A stretch of 64,000 nucleotides of DNA from Maledivibacter halophilus (GCF_900167445.1 NZ_FUZT01000014.1:1-64000), one strand, 5' to 3'. Counted from the stretch's first letter, positions 1-12,300 are shown. A program made the numbers and translations. The notes: generated by a model not told the origin, from the letters alone.

Positions 1-86
1 AAAGCGCCCTTGCCTACAGCTTGTCTTCCCATTAGCTAGGTGACAGGTTTTCTTTCAAACCATCGGCTCGGCAACATGCCTCGCAA
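1..86. other. GC-rich segment at window edge, unidentified
   Basis: This stretch is about half G+C, while the flanking intergenic DNA is strongly AT-rich. It lies outside oppA and its terminator. Local GC enrichment in an AT-rich genome often marks a structured RNA. I compared it from memory with SAM, lysine, TPP, cobalamin, c-di-GMP, glycine and T-box leaders and with RNase P, tmRNA and SRP RNA, and recognised none. A short minus-strand reading frame starts near 31 and runs off the window. The type and strand are unresolved because the window cuts it. Confidence 0.3.
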
Positions 87-93
87 ACAAAAA

Positions 94-120
94 AAGGACG
101 GTCATCTACTGACCGTCCTT
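94..120 (-). terminator. Rho-independent terminator of oppA
   Basis: A perfect 11-bp stem (AAGGACGGTCA / TGACCGTCCTT) with a 5-nt loop lies 12 nt beyond the oppA stop. On the minus strand it is followed by a run of seven T. Confidence 0.9.
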
Positions 121-131
121 CTAAAATATTC

Positions 132-1817
132 TTATTTTTCTACATATGCGTTTTTGAAATAAATTGATCCAAGTGGTGATCTGTACCAACCTTTAACATG
201 GGTTCCCATCATCATTGGATGAGTGTAGTAGTAAATTGGCATTACAATTTGATCTTCCATCATTAGATCCTCCGCTTTATGCATTAACTCAGCTGCTTTC
301 TTTTCATCAGCAGTTACTTTTGCTTCATAAATTAACTTATCAAATTCTTCATTTTTCCATTGAGCATCGTTATTACCACTTTCAGATAGGAACATGTCAA
401 GGAATGTCATTGGATGGTTATAGTCTCCTATCCAACCATGTCTAGCAACAGTAAACTCACCATTTTGTCTAGCTGGTATAAATACTCTCCATTCCATATT
501 TTCAAGTTCAACATCAACATTTAAGTTTTTTCTCCACATTTCCTGGATTGCTTCAGCTATTTTCTTATGGTTTTCTTGAGTATTGTACTTAAGACTAACC
601 TTAGGGAATCCTTCTCCATTAGGATATCCAGCTTCAGCTAATAGCTTTTGAGCTTCTTCAACCTCTGCAGCCATTGTATCTACTCCGTAATCTCCACCAA
701 CTTCTCTGAAGTCTTCTCCACCAGTCATTATTCCTGGAGGTACATAGCCTGTTGCAGGTAATTGTCCACCTAATGTTACAGTTGTAACTATAGCATTTCT
801 ATCTATAGCTTTTGCAAATGCTTTTCTTACTCTAACATCATCAAAAGGCTCCTTCTCTACATTAAATACGTAGAAGTAAGTTCCCAAATAAGGAGCTATA
901 ACGAAGTTATCGCTTTCAACTTGAAGTCTTGGAATTTCTTGGTTAGGCACATTATCGATACCATCAAGATTTCCTGCTTCCATAGATGACAATGCTGTAG
1001 ACTGCTCTGTAATAAATACAAAGTTAAGTTCTTCCAGCTTAACATTTTCATTTCCCCAATAATGTTCGTTTGGAACTAATTTTAAAACATCATTTTGAGT
1101 ATATGAGGCTAATTTAAAAGGTCCATTTGAAATAGAAGTTTCAGGCTTAAATGCCCACCCTTCAGCATCCTTTGCAACCATATCTTCTCTTACAGGATAT
1201 AGAGTTGGAAAACCAAAGATTTCAATCATATATGAAGCTGCCGCTTCTAAAGTAACCTCAAATGTCTTTTCGTCAATAACCTTTACTCCTAATTCATCTA
1301 CTGGCACTTCACCTTTGTAAGCTTTAGTACCATTCTTAATTAGGTCAAATTGATATGCATATTCACAAGCTGTCTCAGGAGTTACTGCTCTTTTCCATGC
1401 ATATTCATAGTCCTGAGCTGTAACTGGTTTACCATCAGACCATTTGGCATCTTCTCTTATATGGAATGTCCAAACAAGTCCATCTTCACTAATATCCCAG
1501 CTCTCAGCTGTTCCTGGAACTGGCTTTAGGTTTTCATCAAATGTAACTAAACCTTCAAACATGTTGGAAATTATTATAGATCCACCAACTGAAGTATTCA
1601 ATTGTGGGTCTATAGTTTCTGGGTCTGCTTCCAAGTTATAAGTTATTACCTGATCTGCCTTTTCTGACTCTTCAGCTGGTGCTGGCTCTTCTGCTTCAGT
1701 TTTCTCTTTTTCTCCTTCATCGGCTGGTGCAGGCTCGTTTGAATTCTGAGCACAGCCAACAAATGCTGAAACAACTAAAGCCAACACTAATAATAATGCG
1801 AAGCTTCTTTTAAACAA
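132..1817 (-). CDS. oppA: Oligopeptide ABC transporter substrate-binding lipoprotein
   Basis: This is the extracellular peptide-binding component of an Opp importer (SBP_bac_5 family, 561 aa, normal length). The N-terminus is a lipoprotein signal peptide with lipobox Val-Gly-Cys at Cys22. It is followed by a Glu/Pro/Ala-rich linker to about residue 55 and then the bilobal binding domain. The start is a TTG codon at 1815-1817, preceded at good spacing by a GGAGGGG ribosome site. The gene comes last, after oppBCDF, separated by about 530 bp, so it probably has its own promoter or an mRNA-stabilising hairpin (inverted repeat 1850-1879), as is common for a binding protein needed in excess. A strong terminator follows. 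Assignment to the peptide class is secure from sequence type and neighbours. The exact peptide specificity cannot be read. Confidence 0.93.
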   Translation of the reverse strand: MFKRSFALLLVLALVVSAFVGCAQNSNEPAPADEGEKEKTEAEEPAPAEESEKADQVITYNLEADPETIDPQLNTSVGGSIIISNMFEGLVTFDENLKPVPGTAESWDISEDGLVWTFHIREDAKWSDGKPVTAQDYEYAWKRAVTPETACEYAYQFDLIKNGTKAYKGEVPVDELGVKVIDEKTFEVTLEAAASYMIEIFGFPTLYPVREDMVAKDAEGWAFKPETSISNGPFKLASYTQNDVLKLVPNEHYWGNENVKLEELNFVFITEQSTALSSMEAGNLDGIDNVPNQEIPRLQVESDNFVIAPYLGTYFYVFNVEKEPFDDVRVRKAFAKAIDRNAIVTTVTLGGQLPATGYVPPGIMTGGEDFREVGGDYGVDTMAAEVEEAQKLLAEAGYPNGEGFPKVSLKYNTQENHKKIAEAIQEMWRKNLNVDVELENMEWRVFIPARQNGEFTVARHGWIGDYNHPMTFLDMFLSESGNNDAQWKNEEFDKLIYEAKVTADEKKAAELMHKAEDLMMEDQIVMPIYYYTHPMMMGTHVKGWYRSPLGSIYFKNAYVEK

Positions 1818-1849
1818 ATTAAATCCCCTCCTAATTTTTTGTTTATCTT

Positions 1850-1879
1850 ATAAGTAGTAAAAATTACTCTACTACTTAT
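1850..1879 (-). repeat. Inverted repeat in oppA leader
   Basis: ATAAGTAGTA and TACTACTTAT form a perfect 10-bp stem around a 10-nt loop, just upstream of the oppA ribosome site. No T-run follows on the minus strand, so a 5'-UTR stem or a protein-binding palindrome is likelier than a terminator. Confidence 0.5.
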
Positions 1880-2260
1880 TAACAAAAATAATGTAAATTT
1901 AAAATCTCTCTATATTTTTCAAATTTGGTATCAAAGATAAACAATTTTAAGGTTTAATAAATTTGAAAACTTAGTGCTGTCTATTTATACTCACCAGTTA
2001 TAACAATATTGTTTTTAACAATAAAATTATGACTAATAAAACAGTATCTTTATCTTTTAGAAACTAGTATTTTTTAATAATAAACACTTCTACATAGAAC
2101 ATATAAATAATATTATTCTATATGAAATAAAAAATTCCTTCTTATATTTTAAATATATTTAATAAAATCTTGAATATGTTAAATGATTTATATATTTAAT
2201 TTTTCCAATACAATCTTTAACATATAAGCTAATATCTATTATAACTCTATCGAAATTTAT

Positions 2261-2340
2261 GTAAAGACTTTAATTTATACAGACCAAAACCCCTTAATAA
2301 CACTAGGTATTCTGATAAGTATAAATTAAGTCTTACTATA
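2261..2340. repeat. Dispersed palindromic element, family B copy 1
   Basis: An imperfect palindrome of about 80 bp. The left arm contains TTAATTTATAC (2270-2280) and the right arm GTATAAATTAAG (2319-2330) followed by TCTTACTATA. Two other copies with matching arms and a related centre lie at 54082-54161 and 62267-62346. It begins ten bases after the oppF stop codon. Confidence 0.75.
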
Positions 2341-2350
2341 TATTTCTATA

Positions 2351-3349
2351 TTATTTATCATTTAAATGACAAGCACACATATGTCCTCCACCAATATCCT
2401 TTAGCTCAGGTTCTTCCTCGGCACATATAGGCATAGCATATCTACATCTTGTTCTAAACCTACATCCAGAAGGAGGATTAATTGGACTTGGCACATCACC
2501 TTCTAATATAATCCTCTTCTTTGCCTTAGTTACATCAGGATCAGGAATAGGAATAGCTGATAAAAGTGCTTTAGTATATGGATGGGTAGGCTTGTTATAA
2601 AGCTCCTTACTTTCTGCTACCTCCACAAGCTTTCCTAAATACATAACCCCTATTCTATCGGAAATATGCTTAACCATTGATAAATCATGGGCTATAAAAA
2701 GATATGTTAGACCCATTTCACTTTGTAAATCTTCAAGCATATTAACAACTTGGGCTTGAATAGATACATCAAGGGCAGAAATAGGTTCATCACAAATTAT
2801 AAAATCCGGTTCAACTGCTAGGGCTCTTGCAATTCCTATACGTTGCCTTTGTCCTCCACTAAACTCATGGGGATATCTACTTGCATGGTCCTTACCTAAT
2901 CCCACAGTTTGCAGTAAATTGTAAATAATCTCCTGTCTTTCCTTTCCAGATGCAAGTCCATGGATATCCAATGGTTCTCCAATTATATCAGAAACTGTCA
3001 TCCTTGAGTTTAATGAAGCATAAGGGTCTTGAAATATCATCTGCATTCTCTTTCTAAAGGGTTTAACATGATTTTGACCCATCTTTCCTATTTCAGCACC
3101 ATCAAATATAACTTCTCCATCTGTCAGGTCATATAATCTTATAATAGTTCTTCCAGTTGTAGATTTACCACATCCTGATTCTCCAACCAGTCCTAAGGTT
3201 TCACCTTTTTTAATATGGAAGCTTATGTTATCTACAGCTTTAACATATTGTATCTCTTTTCCCATTAGACCTTTCCTAATAGGAAAATATTTTTTTAAAT
3301 TTTTAACTTCCAATAAAACATCATTGTTTTTCATATTTAATTCACTCAT
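2351..3349 (-). CDS. oppF: Oligopeptide ABC transporter ATP-binding protein OppF
   Basis: Cytoplasmic ATPase subunit of the Opp importer, 332 aa. It shows Walker A (GESGCGKST), the ABC signature ([14 protein letters not shown]), Walker B ([12 protein letters not shown]) and the H-loop (AHDLSMVKH). The C-terminal oligopeptide/dipeptide transporter domain is rich in cysteine ([14 protein letters not shown]). This Cys pattern is usual in OppD/OppF and has been linked to an iron-sulfur cluster in some relatives. The ATG overlaps the TAA of oppD (TAATG), showing translational coupling. OppF is distinguished from OppD by the shorter N-terminal linker with the 'KYFPI' start and by its place after oppD. 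Confidence 0.93.
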   Translation of the reverse strand: MSELNMKNNDVLLEVKNLKKYFPIRKGLMGKEIQYVKAVDNISFHIKKGETLGLVGESGCGKSTTGRTIIRLYDLTDGEVIFDGAEIGKMGQNHVKPFRKRMQMIFQDPYASLNSRMTVSDIIGEPLDIHGLASGKERQEIIYNLLQTVGLGKDHASRYPHEFSGGQRQRIGIARALAVEPDFIICDEPISALDVSIQAQVVNMLEDLQSEMGLTYLFIAHDLSMVKHISDRIGVMYLGKLVEVAESKELYNKPTHPYTKALLSAIPIPDPDVTKAKKRIILEGDVPSPINPPSGCRFRTRCRYAMPICAEEEPELKDIGGGHMCACHLNDK

Positions 3350-4368
3350 TATGCTGTCCCCCTTTTAACACCTGTATCGACCTTAACCTTTGGTGCTTCT
3401 TCATGTAACAGCCAGCACATTGATCTATGACCCTTGCTGACTTCAAAATAAGGTGGACGATGCTCCATACAAATTTTCATAGAATAAGGGCATCTTGATG
3501 CAAATGGACATCCTTTAGGGGGTTTAATAAGATCCGGTGGAGTTCCTTCAATTGGAACTAATCTTTTCTTTTCACCTAAATCAAGTCTTGGTATTGATTT
3601 GAGAAGTCCCATGGTATAAGGATGTTTAGGCTCATAGAATATTTCCTGGGATGTCCCTTCTTCCATTATCAATCCACCATACATAACCACAATCCTGGAA
3701 CATACATCGGCAACTACTCCTAAATCATGGGTTATGAGGATAATTGATGTATTGATTTTATCCTTTAAGTCCTTCATAAGCTCAAGAATTTGAGCCTGAA
3801 TAGTAACATCAAGGGCAGTAGTAGGCTCATCAGCTATTAATAAATCTGGCTGACATGATAATGCTATAGCTATCATAGCCCTTTGTCTCATTCCTCCACT
3901 AAATTCATGGGGATAGTTTTTAATTCTGTCCTCAGGGGAAGGAATACCAACAAGCTCCAGCATCTCTATAGCCTTCTTCCTAGCTTCAGATTTACTGAGA
4001 CCCTGATGTCTTCTTATTGCTTCCATTATTTGATCCCCAATTGTATAAACGGGATTAAGGGATGTCATAGGATCTTGAAATATCATAGCAATTTCATTAC
4101 CTCTAATTGACATCATTTCCTTATCTGATTTTTTAACTATATCTTCACCTTTAAAAAGAATTTCTCCACTTTTGATTTTTCCGGGATATTGTAAGAGTCT
4201 CATAACAGACATAGATGTAACACTTTTACCACTTCCAGATTCTCCAACTATCCCTATGGCTTCACCTTTATCTACGGTAAAACTAACTCCACGAACTGCC
4301 TGTACTTCACCAACATGTATAAAAAACGAAGTTTTCATGTCCTTAACTTCTAATAGTTTTTCTGACAA
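3349..4368 (-). CDS. oppD: Oligopeptide ABC transporter ATP-binding protein OppD
   Basis: First ATPase subunit of the Opp importer, 339 aa. Walker A is GESGSGKS, the signature is [14 protein letters not shown], Walker B is [12 protein letters not shown], and the H-loop His lies in THDLGVV. The C-terminal domain carries the cysteine cluster [14 protein letters not shown] typical of peptide importers. It forms a heterodimer with OppF on the OppBC channel. It lies 15 bp after oppC and overlaps oppF by the TAATG junction, so oppBCDF is one operon. Confidence 0.93.
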   Translation of the reverse strand: MSEKLLEVKDMKTSFFIHVGEVQAVRGVSFTVDKGEAIGIVGESGSGKSVTSMSVMRLLQYPGKIKSGEILFKGEDIVKKSDKEMMSIRGNEIAMIFQDPMTSLNPVYTIGDQIMEAIRRHQGLSKSEARKKAIEMLELVGIPSPEDRIKNYPHEFSGGMRQRAMIAIALSCQPDLLIADEPTTALDVTIQAQILELMKDLKDKINTSIILITHDLGVVADVCSRIVVMYGGLIMEEGTSQEIFYEPKHPYTMGLLKSIPRLDLGEKKRLVPIEGTPPDLIKPPKGCPFASRCPYSMKICMEHRPPYFEVSKGHRSMCWLLHEEAPKVKVDTGVKRGTA

Positions 4369-4383
4369 AATAATCCCCCCTTC

Positions 4384-5568
4384 CTATTTACGTAAACGTG
4401 GGTCTAACGAGTCTCTTAACCCATCACCCAAGAAGTTGAATGCAAGCATAGTTATACATATAGCTAGAGATGGGAAGAAAAGCAAGTATGGATAAGAACG
4501 AAGTCCTCCCAAAGCATCGTTACAAAGAGTTCCCCATGATGCCATAGGTGCCGATACACCAAGTCCGATAAAGCTCAAGAAGGCCTCAGTAAATATAGCC
4601 CTTGGAATCATCATGGTCATAGTGACAATTATTGGCCCCATTGCATTTGGAATAAGATGTCTTATTAATATCCTCCAGGTATCTGCTCCCAAAGTTTTAG
4701 CAGCTAGAACAAATTCCTGTTCCTTTAAACTGTAAATTTGACCTCTAACAATACGTGCCATTTGCACCCAGTAAATGGTACCCAAAGTGATTATTATACT
4801 TTTCAAGCCTGAACCTATAACAACCATAATAAGTATAACGTATAAAACCAATGGAATTGTACTAATAATATCAACAATACGCATCATTATATTATCAACT
4901 TTACCACCTAAATAACCTGATGTACCTCCATATAAAACTCCTATAGTAAAATTAACTATTGCTGCTATAAATCCTATTAAAAGAGAAATACGAGCACCAT
5001 ATATAACTCTTATTAAAACATCTCTTCCCAATTCATCTGTACCAAAAATAAATCTTTTATTAAATACCTTTTTATAAGGACTTATTACCGTCCCATCTTT
5101 TTTCTTTATTTGAGTAGGCTTTTCACTAAAGTCTACTATTACCTCTTCACCATTGACTTCATAGGTCTGATATTTTTTCATAACATTATTCTCTATTGGT
5201 GCAAGTTTTTCCTTAATTTCTCCCTTTTCTGTAACTGTATATAACCTCAAGGCTTTATGCAAATATACATAATTATTCTCATCTACTTGATGTATCTCAA
5301 ATCTATGGGGTATACTGGCTAAATTCAAGTCTTGATCATAATAGGCATATGGTGACACTAAGGGTCCAAAGACAGCTATAATTATAAGTAAAATAATAGT
5401 GAATAATCCAGCCATTGAAGCCTTATTGAGTTTTAATCTTCTCCAAGCATCCTGCCAATACGTTAAGCTAGGTCTACTTATTTCATCACCTTTTTTCACT
5501 TGTTCTTGAACTTTTTCCCATAAATCAGGGGTAAAATTTATATTATCTGTTACACTTGTTTTATTCAT
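4384..5568 (-). CDS. oppC: Oligopeptide ABC transporter permease OppC (long form)
   Basis: Inner-membrane channel subunit, 394 aa, longer than the roughly 300 aa of typical OppC. The extra length is a hydrophilic insert at about residues 70-170, between the first membrane helix (AGLFTIILLIIIAVFGPLV) and the 'FGTDELGRD' segment that normally follows closely. The remaining five or six helices and the EAA loop ('LAAKTLGADTWRILIRHLIPN') are canonical. Long OppC forms of this kind are known in Firmicutes; the insert should face outside. The ribosome site GGGAGGG lies about 12 nt upstream of ATG, a little far. Confidence 0.9.
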   Translation of the reverse strand: MNKTSVTDNINFTPDLWEKVQEQVKKGDEISRPSLTYWQDAWRRLKLNKASMAGLFTIILLIIIAVFGPLVSPYAYYDQDLNLASIPHRFEIHQVDENNYVYLHKALRLYTVTEKGEIKEKLAPIENNVMKKYQTYEVNGEEVIVDFSEKPTQIKKKDGTVISPYKKVFNKRFIFGTDELGRDVLIRVIYGARISLLIGFIAAIVNFTIGVLYGGTSGYLGGKVDNIMMRIVDIISTIPLVLYVILIMVVIGSGLKSIIITLGTIYWVQMARIVRGQIYSLKEQEFVLAAKTLGADTWRILIRHLIPNAMGPIIVTMTMMIPRAIFTEAFLSFIGLGVSAPMASWGTLCNDALGGLRSYPYLLFFPSLAICITMLAFNFLGDGLRDSLDPRLRK

Positions 5569-5587
5569 AAGTCAGTCTAACCCTCCC

Positions 5588-6508
5588 TTAATCGTGAACT
5601 CTTATACGTGGGTCTATTAATCCATAAAGTAAATCAACAATTAAAATCATAATCATCAAAAACGCCGCATAGAAAATTGTAACTCCCATAATTGTAGGAT
5701 AATCTCTATTAGTTATACTTATAACAAAATATCTGCCCATACCAGGCAAAGCAAATATCCTCTCAACTACAAATCCACCTGTCAAAATACCTGCAACTAA
5801 AGGTCCAACATAGGATACAACTGGTATAATAGCATTTCTTAAGGCATGTTTAAATATAACTATACCCTCTGATAATCCCTTAGCTCTAGCGGTTCTTATA
5901 TAATCCTGCTGAAGAACTTCAAGCATTGTGGAACGAGTCAGCCTTGCCACAAAGGATAGAGAATATCCAGATAATGCTATAGTAGGAAGTATCCATCCCC
6001 TTGGGTCCTTAACCCCGAAGGTTGGAACCCAGCCTAACTTAAGGGCAAATATATACAATAATACCGTGGCTATAACAAAGTTTGGTATTGTAATCCCCAA
6101 TGTGGCACCAAACATGACCAGATTATCCTGCCATTTATACTGTTTCAATGCCGATATTACCCCAGCCGGTATTCCCAATAAAAGTATTAATAAAACTGCA
6201 TAGGTTCCTACCCTAGCTGAAATTGGAAATCCTTCTACTATAAATTCATTTACCCTTCTTCCTTCATAAACATAAGAAGGTCCTAAATCTAATTTTAATA
6301 CTCCACCTACATAATTAATATACTGTTTCCATAATGGATCATTTAAGTGATATTTCTCATTTAAAGCTTCTTCAATAGCTGGTGGTAACTTTTTCTCCCT
6401 TGTGAAAGGTCCACCTGGTACTGCATGCATTAAAAAGAAGGTTACTGTTATAATTAATAATAAAGTAATAAATAAAGAAATTAACCTGTTTGCAAGAAAT
6501 CTAAGCAA
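5588..6508 (-). CDS. oppB: Oligopeptide ABC transporter permease OppB
   Basis: Inner-membrane channel subunit, 306 aa, six predicted helices. The first is at about residues 9-29; the EAA loop is 'RTARAKGLSEGIVIFKHALR'. It pairs with OppC. The start is TTG at 6506-6508, eight nt after GGGAG; no in-frame ATG gives the conserved 'RFLANRLISL' beginning. First gene of the oppBCDF operon. The long AT-rich region upstream (6509-7432) must contain the operon promoter. Confidence 0.92.
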   Translation of the reverse strand: MLRFLANRLISLFITLLLIITVTFFLMHAVPGGPFTREKKLPPAIEEALNEKYHLNDPLWKQYINYVGGVLKLDLGPSYVYEGRRVNEFIVEGFPISARVGTYAVLLILLLGIPAGVISALKQYKWQDNLVMFGATLGITIPNFVIATVLLYIFALKLGWVPTFGVKDPRGWILPTIALSGYSLSFVARLTRSTMLEVLQQDYIRTARAKGLSEGIVIFKHALRNAIIPVVSYVGPLVAGILTGGFVVERIFALPGMGRYFVISITNRDYPTIMGVTIFYAAFLMIMILIVDLLYGLIDPRIRVHD

Positions 6509-7432
6509 TATTTACACTCCCTTCAAAAATTATATTATAAACCATATAAACTACTATACTTAATATCAATAATAAAATATCACAAAACACCTCCCTTTAC
6601 TCCCTTTAAATAATTATTTGAATCAAGGTATCTATGAATCCTTTGAAATATTTAAAAGATTTTGATTTATAAGACCTTAAATTTACCTTTCAATTTGTTT
6701 CACTATATTCAGCCCTAAACACAAAAACAAATTCACACATTCTTTGTACTAATCCAAAATCCATAAAAATAATTTATATAATTTCATCATCAGAAAATTT
6801 ATAAATATCCAATTTGGAAAAAGTAAATCCGATAGGTGAATTGTATAAGATTTGATTTATTGTTAAAATAATTATATGTAAAAAAAATCTTTTAAGATAT
6901 ACTCATGATATATTAAATTGTCTTAAAATTCAATGTTTTGATTGTATTAATAAATTTAAATATTTGTAACAATTAATGTAAATATTGATATTACAATATA
7001 TAATCTCTAAACTCCTCTTGCTTTAGACTTTGTTTATTTTATTATTTATTTGATTATTTTAAAAATTACAGTTTTCATATAAACTTCTTTCAAATTTATT
7101 TATAATCTATCTTCTTCTATTTTCTTGATTAAAATTTTCTTTTAATATTCTTCTTTAATGCAGTAAATTAAATTATTTGGCTCATTAATGTTTCTTTAAA
7201 CACAGATATAGATATATTTTGTTTATTTATATCTAGTTAATGTATTATTATACATTATAAAAAGGACTATGAAATAAATTGAGAAACTTGCATAATTAAC
7301 ATTATTAATTTTAAAATACAATATTCAGATAACTTACCTGACTCTCTCTACTACATTTTGTATTTTAAAATTCTTTATATGTATTATACAATTTCCTCAT
7401 TTATTAAAATCTCATAGTCTTGTAAATTTTTA
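6509..7432. other. Long AT-rich intergenic region ligA-oppB
   Basis: About 920 bp with no supportable gene. The half nearest oppB (6509-7260) is low-complexity A/T in which no single promoter can be chosen. The half nearest ligA contains the inverted-repeat element at 7264-7421. No strong terminator with a T-run follows ligA; the repeat element itself may serve. Confidence 0.6.
7264..7421. repeat. Dispersed inverted-repeat element, family A, diverged copy
   Basis: The inner ends TTGAGAAACTTGCATAA (7279-7295) and TTATACAATTTCCTCA (7384-7399) are diverged forms of the ends of the copies at 53282 and 46419. Further pairing occurs outside (GGACTATGA at 7264 with TCATAGTCT at 7412) and inside (ATTTTAAAATACAA with TTGTATTTTAAAAT), so the whole unit could fold into one long hairpin. 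It lies just downstream of ligA. Confidence 0.65.
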
Positions 7433-9525
<2,093 letters not shown>

Positions 9526-9529
9526 TGAA

Positions 9530-11749
9530 CTAATTTACTATTTCAATAGGTGCAAAACCCAGCATCAGTTTTTTTATTCCCTGTTGGTCAAAGGCTATTG
9601 TAAGCTCTGCTTTATCTCCACTTCCATTTATACTGATAATAGTTCCCTGTCCAAATTTCTTATGATTCACCTTTGTTCCCGGTTTAATATCCGAAGAATT
9701 AGCACTATTTTTAGGCTTATTAGGCGTTGTATTTTCCTTAGGTTTTTTCCAGCTTATCATATGGCTGTTGGCATAGGAACTAATATCACTTTCCTGAAAG
9801 CGAATATGCTTTTTCTTGGGAATCACTTCTCCCATATCCAATAAATCCTGGGGTATATCATCTAAAAAGCGGGAGGCCGGATTAACATTAGTTCGTCCAT
9901 ATAAGGTTCTCATTGATGCATGGGTTAAATAAAGCTCTTCCTTTGCTCTAGTTATACCAACATAGCATAGTCTTCTTTCTTCTTCTAATTCATCGTCCTC
10001 TATCAATGATCTTTTCCCTGGAAATACACCATCCTCCATTCCCACCATAAATACTACTGGAAATTCTAGGCCCTTTGCACTATGAAAGGTCATTAAAGTT
10101 ACTGTATTTTCTTCATTCTCAAGATTATCCAAATCAGAGCTCAAGGATATATTACCTAAAAACTCTTCCAAAGTATTAATCTCAGAGGTATTTTCAAATT
10201 CCATGGCCACAGACATAAATTCTCCAAGGTTTTCTATTCTAGTTCTGGCTTCAATGGTATTTTCCTCTTTCAATTCCTCTAAATATCCCGTTTCATTAAG
10301 TACATTTTCTATTATCTCTGTTACTCTATAATCATTCTTATTTACAATATATTTTGTCACCACATCTAAAAAAGAATTCATACCAGCTGTTACTCTTTTA
10401 GAAAAGCCTCCTATTTCATTAATATCTAGCATTGTATTAAAGAGCTTTTCTCCCCTTTCATTGGCTATAGCTCTGAGTTTTTCAATTGTCTTATTTCCTA
10501 TTCCCCTCTTTGGTGTATTAATCACCCTTAATAAGCTCACATCATCTATAGGATTTTGGATTACCCTTAAATAGGCTATTATGTCCTTTATTTCTTTTCT
10601 ATCATAGAACTTAAGACCTCCAAAGATTCTATAGGGTATACTCTCCTTCATTAGTGAGTCCTCTATTACACGGGACTGGGCATTAGTTCTGTAAAGAACA
10701 GCAAAATCCCAAAACTTTCTTTTGTCGTATTTTACCTTCTTTTCGATTTCCCTAACAACAAAATCTGCTTCGTCCCGTTCAGTTTGTCCTTTGTAATAAT
10801 TGATTTTCTCACCCTGGCCATTGGCGGTCCACAGTCTTTTATTTTTTCTTCCCATGTTTTCCTTTATTACATTATTTGCTGCATCCAGTATTGTTTTACT
10901 AGAACGATAGTTTTGTTCAAGCTTTATCACCACTGCATCGGTAAAATCCTTTTCAAAGTCCAGGATATTCCTTATGTCTGCTCCCCTAAACTTATAAATT
11001 GACTGGTCATCGTCACCTACTACACATAGATTCCTATGAATTTTTGCCAGCTTACCTATAAGTGTATATTGTGCCTTATTAGTATCCTGGTATTCATCCA
11101 CCATTATGTATTCAAATTTTCTTTGATAAAAATCTAAAACCTCAGGATTTCTTTCAAAAAGTTCTATGGTTTTTAATATCAAATCATCAAAGTCCAAGGC
11201 ATTATTACTTACCAGCTTTTTTTGATAGAGTTCGTAAATATCACAGATTTTCCTCAGCTGAAAATCTGTATAATAGAGATTACTGTATTTTTCTGGAGTA
11301 AGAAGCTTGTCCTTAGCATCCCCAATAACATTTTGTACATATTTTATAGGACATGATTTTTCATCAACATTGAGCTCCTTTAGACATTCCTTTATAACTG
11401 TTCTTTGGTCTGCTGTATCGTATATGACAAAATCCCTAGTATAATCTATTTTATCTATATCCCTTCTAAGTATCCTTACACAAGCCGAGTGAAATGTGCT
11501 AATCCACATCTTTGAAGCAACTGACCCTATTAAACTTTCTACCCTTTCCTTCATTTCCTTTGCTGCCTTATTGGTAAAGGTTATAGCCAATATATTTCCT
11601 TCATAGACATTTTTTTCTTCTATTAAATATGCTATTCTATGGGTAAGTACCCTGGTTTTTCCCGATCCTGCTCCTGCTAAAATTAATAAAGGGCCCTTTG
11701 TCTTCTCAACGGCCTTTCTTTGCATTTCATTCAAGGTTGATATATCCAT
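9530..11749 (-). CDS. pcrA: ATP-dependent DNA helicase PcrA (UvrD/Rep family)
   Basis: Superfamily 1A 3'-5' helicase for repair and plasmid replication, 739 aa. Helicase motifs in order: I (GAGSGKTRVLTHR), Ia (AITFTNKAAKEMKER), II (VDEYQDTN), III (VVGDDDQSIYKFRGAD), IV (LEQNYRSS), V (TFHSAKGLEFPVVF) and VI (GITRAKEELYLTHA). The C-terminal 50 residues form the Tudor-like RNA-polymerase-interaction domain (GTKVNHKKFGQGTI). The reading frame is open to 11779, but the start is placed at 11749 because AAAGGAGA sits 6 nt before that ATG and the protein then begins 'MDISTLNEMQ', as relatives do. Confidence 0.96.
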   Translation of the reverse strand: MDISTLNEMQRKAVEKTKGPLLILAGAGSGKTRVLTHRIAYLIEEKNVYEGNILAITFTNKAAKEMKERVESLIGSVASKMWISTFHSACVRILRRDIDKIDYTRDFVIYDTADQRTVIKECLKELNVDEKSCPIKYVQNVIGDAKDKLLTPEKYSNLYYTDFQLRKICDIYELYQKKLVSNNALDFDDLILKTIELFERNPEVLDFYQRKFEYIMVDEYQDTNKAQYTLIGKLAKIHRNLCVVGDDDQSIYKFRGADIRNILDFEKDFTDAVVIKLEQNYRSSKTILDAANNVIKENMGRKNKRLWTANGQGEKINYYKGQTERDEADFVVREIEKKVKYDKRKFWDFAVLYRTNAQSRVIEDSLMKESIPYRIFGGLKFYDRKEIKDIIAYLRVIQNPIDDVSLLRVINTPKRGIGNKTIEKLRAIANERGEKLFNTMLDINEIGGFSKRVTAGMNSFLDVVTKYIVNKNDYRVTEIIENVLNETGYLEELKEENTIEARTRIENLGEFMSVAMEFENTSEINTLEEFLGNISLSSDLDNLENEENTVTLMTFHSAKGLEFPVVFMVGMEDGVFPGKRSLIEDDELEEERRLCYVGITRAKEELYLTHASMRTLYGRTNVNPASRFLDDIPQDLLDMGEVIPKKKHIRFQESDISSYANSHMISWKKPKENTTPNKPKNSANSSDIKPGTKVNHKKFGQGTIISINGSGDKAELTIAFDQQGIKKLMLGFAPIEIVN

Positions 11750-12300
11750 TATTTTTCTCCTTTCAAAATATCTCAACAAATAATAATTTTCTAAGATAAT
11801 ATTATATTATTTCATAATCATATGCAAATGTTTGTTCGTACCATTTTCTTCTTTATATACCTTCTTGTATTATTATCTAAAAATTATTCACTTATAGCAA
11901 GTAAAATAATCGAAAAAACTTGTATATTAATAATTAAATCTAAGCCATATAAAAAATCCATTAAGAATAGAAATATATTGATGAAATTTCAGAAAAAATA
12001 AGAACTAAAAAATTAGCTCTTATTTTGATCATATAATCAACATCATCTCTTTCCACAAGATAATCGATATGTACATTATAAACATTAAAAATACTAAATT
12101 TAATAAAAAGTTCCTTTATTTCCTTTGTTTTAAAATTTTTTGATTTTTAAATTTATATCTTTTATTTTTCCAACCATAATCTCAGCCACCATTAATAATT
12201 ATTATTTTAAGCTTCTGACCATAAATTACTAATATTTTACTATGTAAATAATATAACCTCAAATACTATTGTTAATCTCTTTTTCTTTTGAAAATGAAAA
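11750..12300. other. Intergenic region upstream of pcrA
   Basis: About 550 bp, AT-rich, no convincing gene. It contains an orphan terminator-like hairpin at 11997-12025. Reading frames here are short, lack ribosome sites and match nothing I recognise. The pcrA promoter is presumably within 11780-11990. Confidence 0.5.
11997..12025 (-). terminator. Orphan terminator-like hairpin
   Basis: AAATAAGAACTAA and TTAGCTCTTATTT pair with one A-C mismatch around a short A-rich loop; on the minus strand six T follow. No gene on the minus strand ends just before it, since the CoA-transferase gene has its own terminator at 12301. It may be a back-up terminator or end a small RNA. Confidence 0.45.

Larger units (their letters stand above)
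1818..2350. other. Intergenic region oppF-oppA
   Basis: About 530 bp of very AT-rich DNA with no supportable gene on either strand. It holds the oppA leader hairpin at 1850-1879 and, directly after the oppF stop, a dispersed palindromic repeat at 2261-2340. The oppA promoter must lie here, but the AT-richness gives too many candidate -10 boxes to choose one. Confidence 0.6.

Noticed and set aside
1-86. Known riboswitch or stable RNA (T-box, SAM, cobalamin, glmS, RNase P, tmRNA, SRP)
   Set aside because: None of the conserved core motifs of these classes could be matched on either strand.
12027-12300. Short minus-strand reading frames upstream of the orphan hairpin
   Set aside because: The longest has no start codon with a ribosome site, no recognisable family and the same AT-rich composition as surrounding non-coding DNA.
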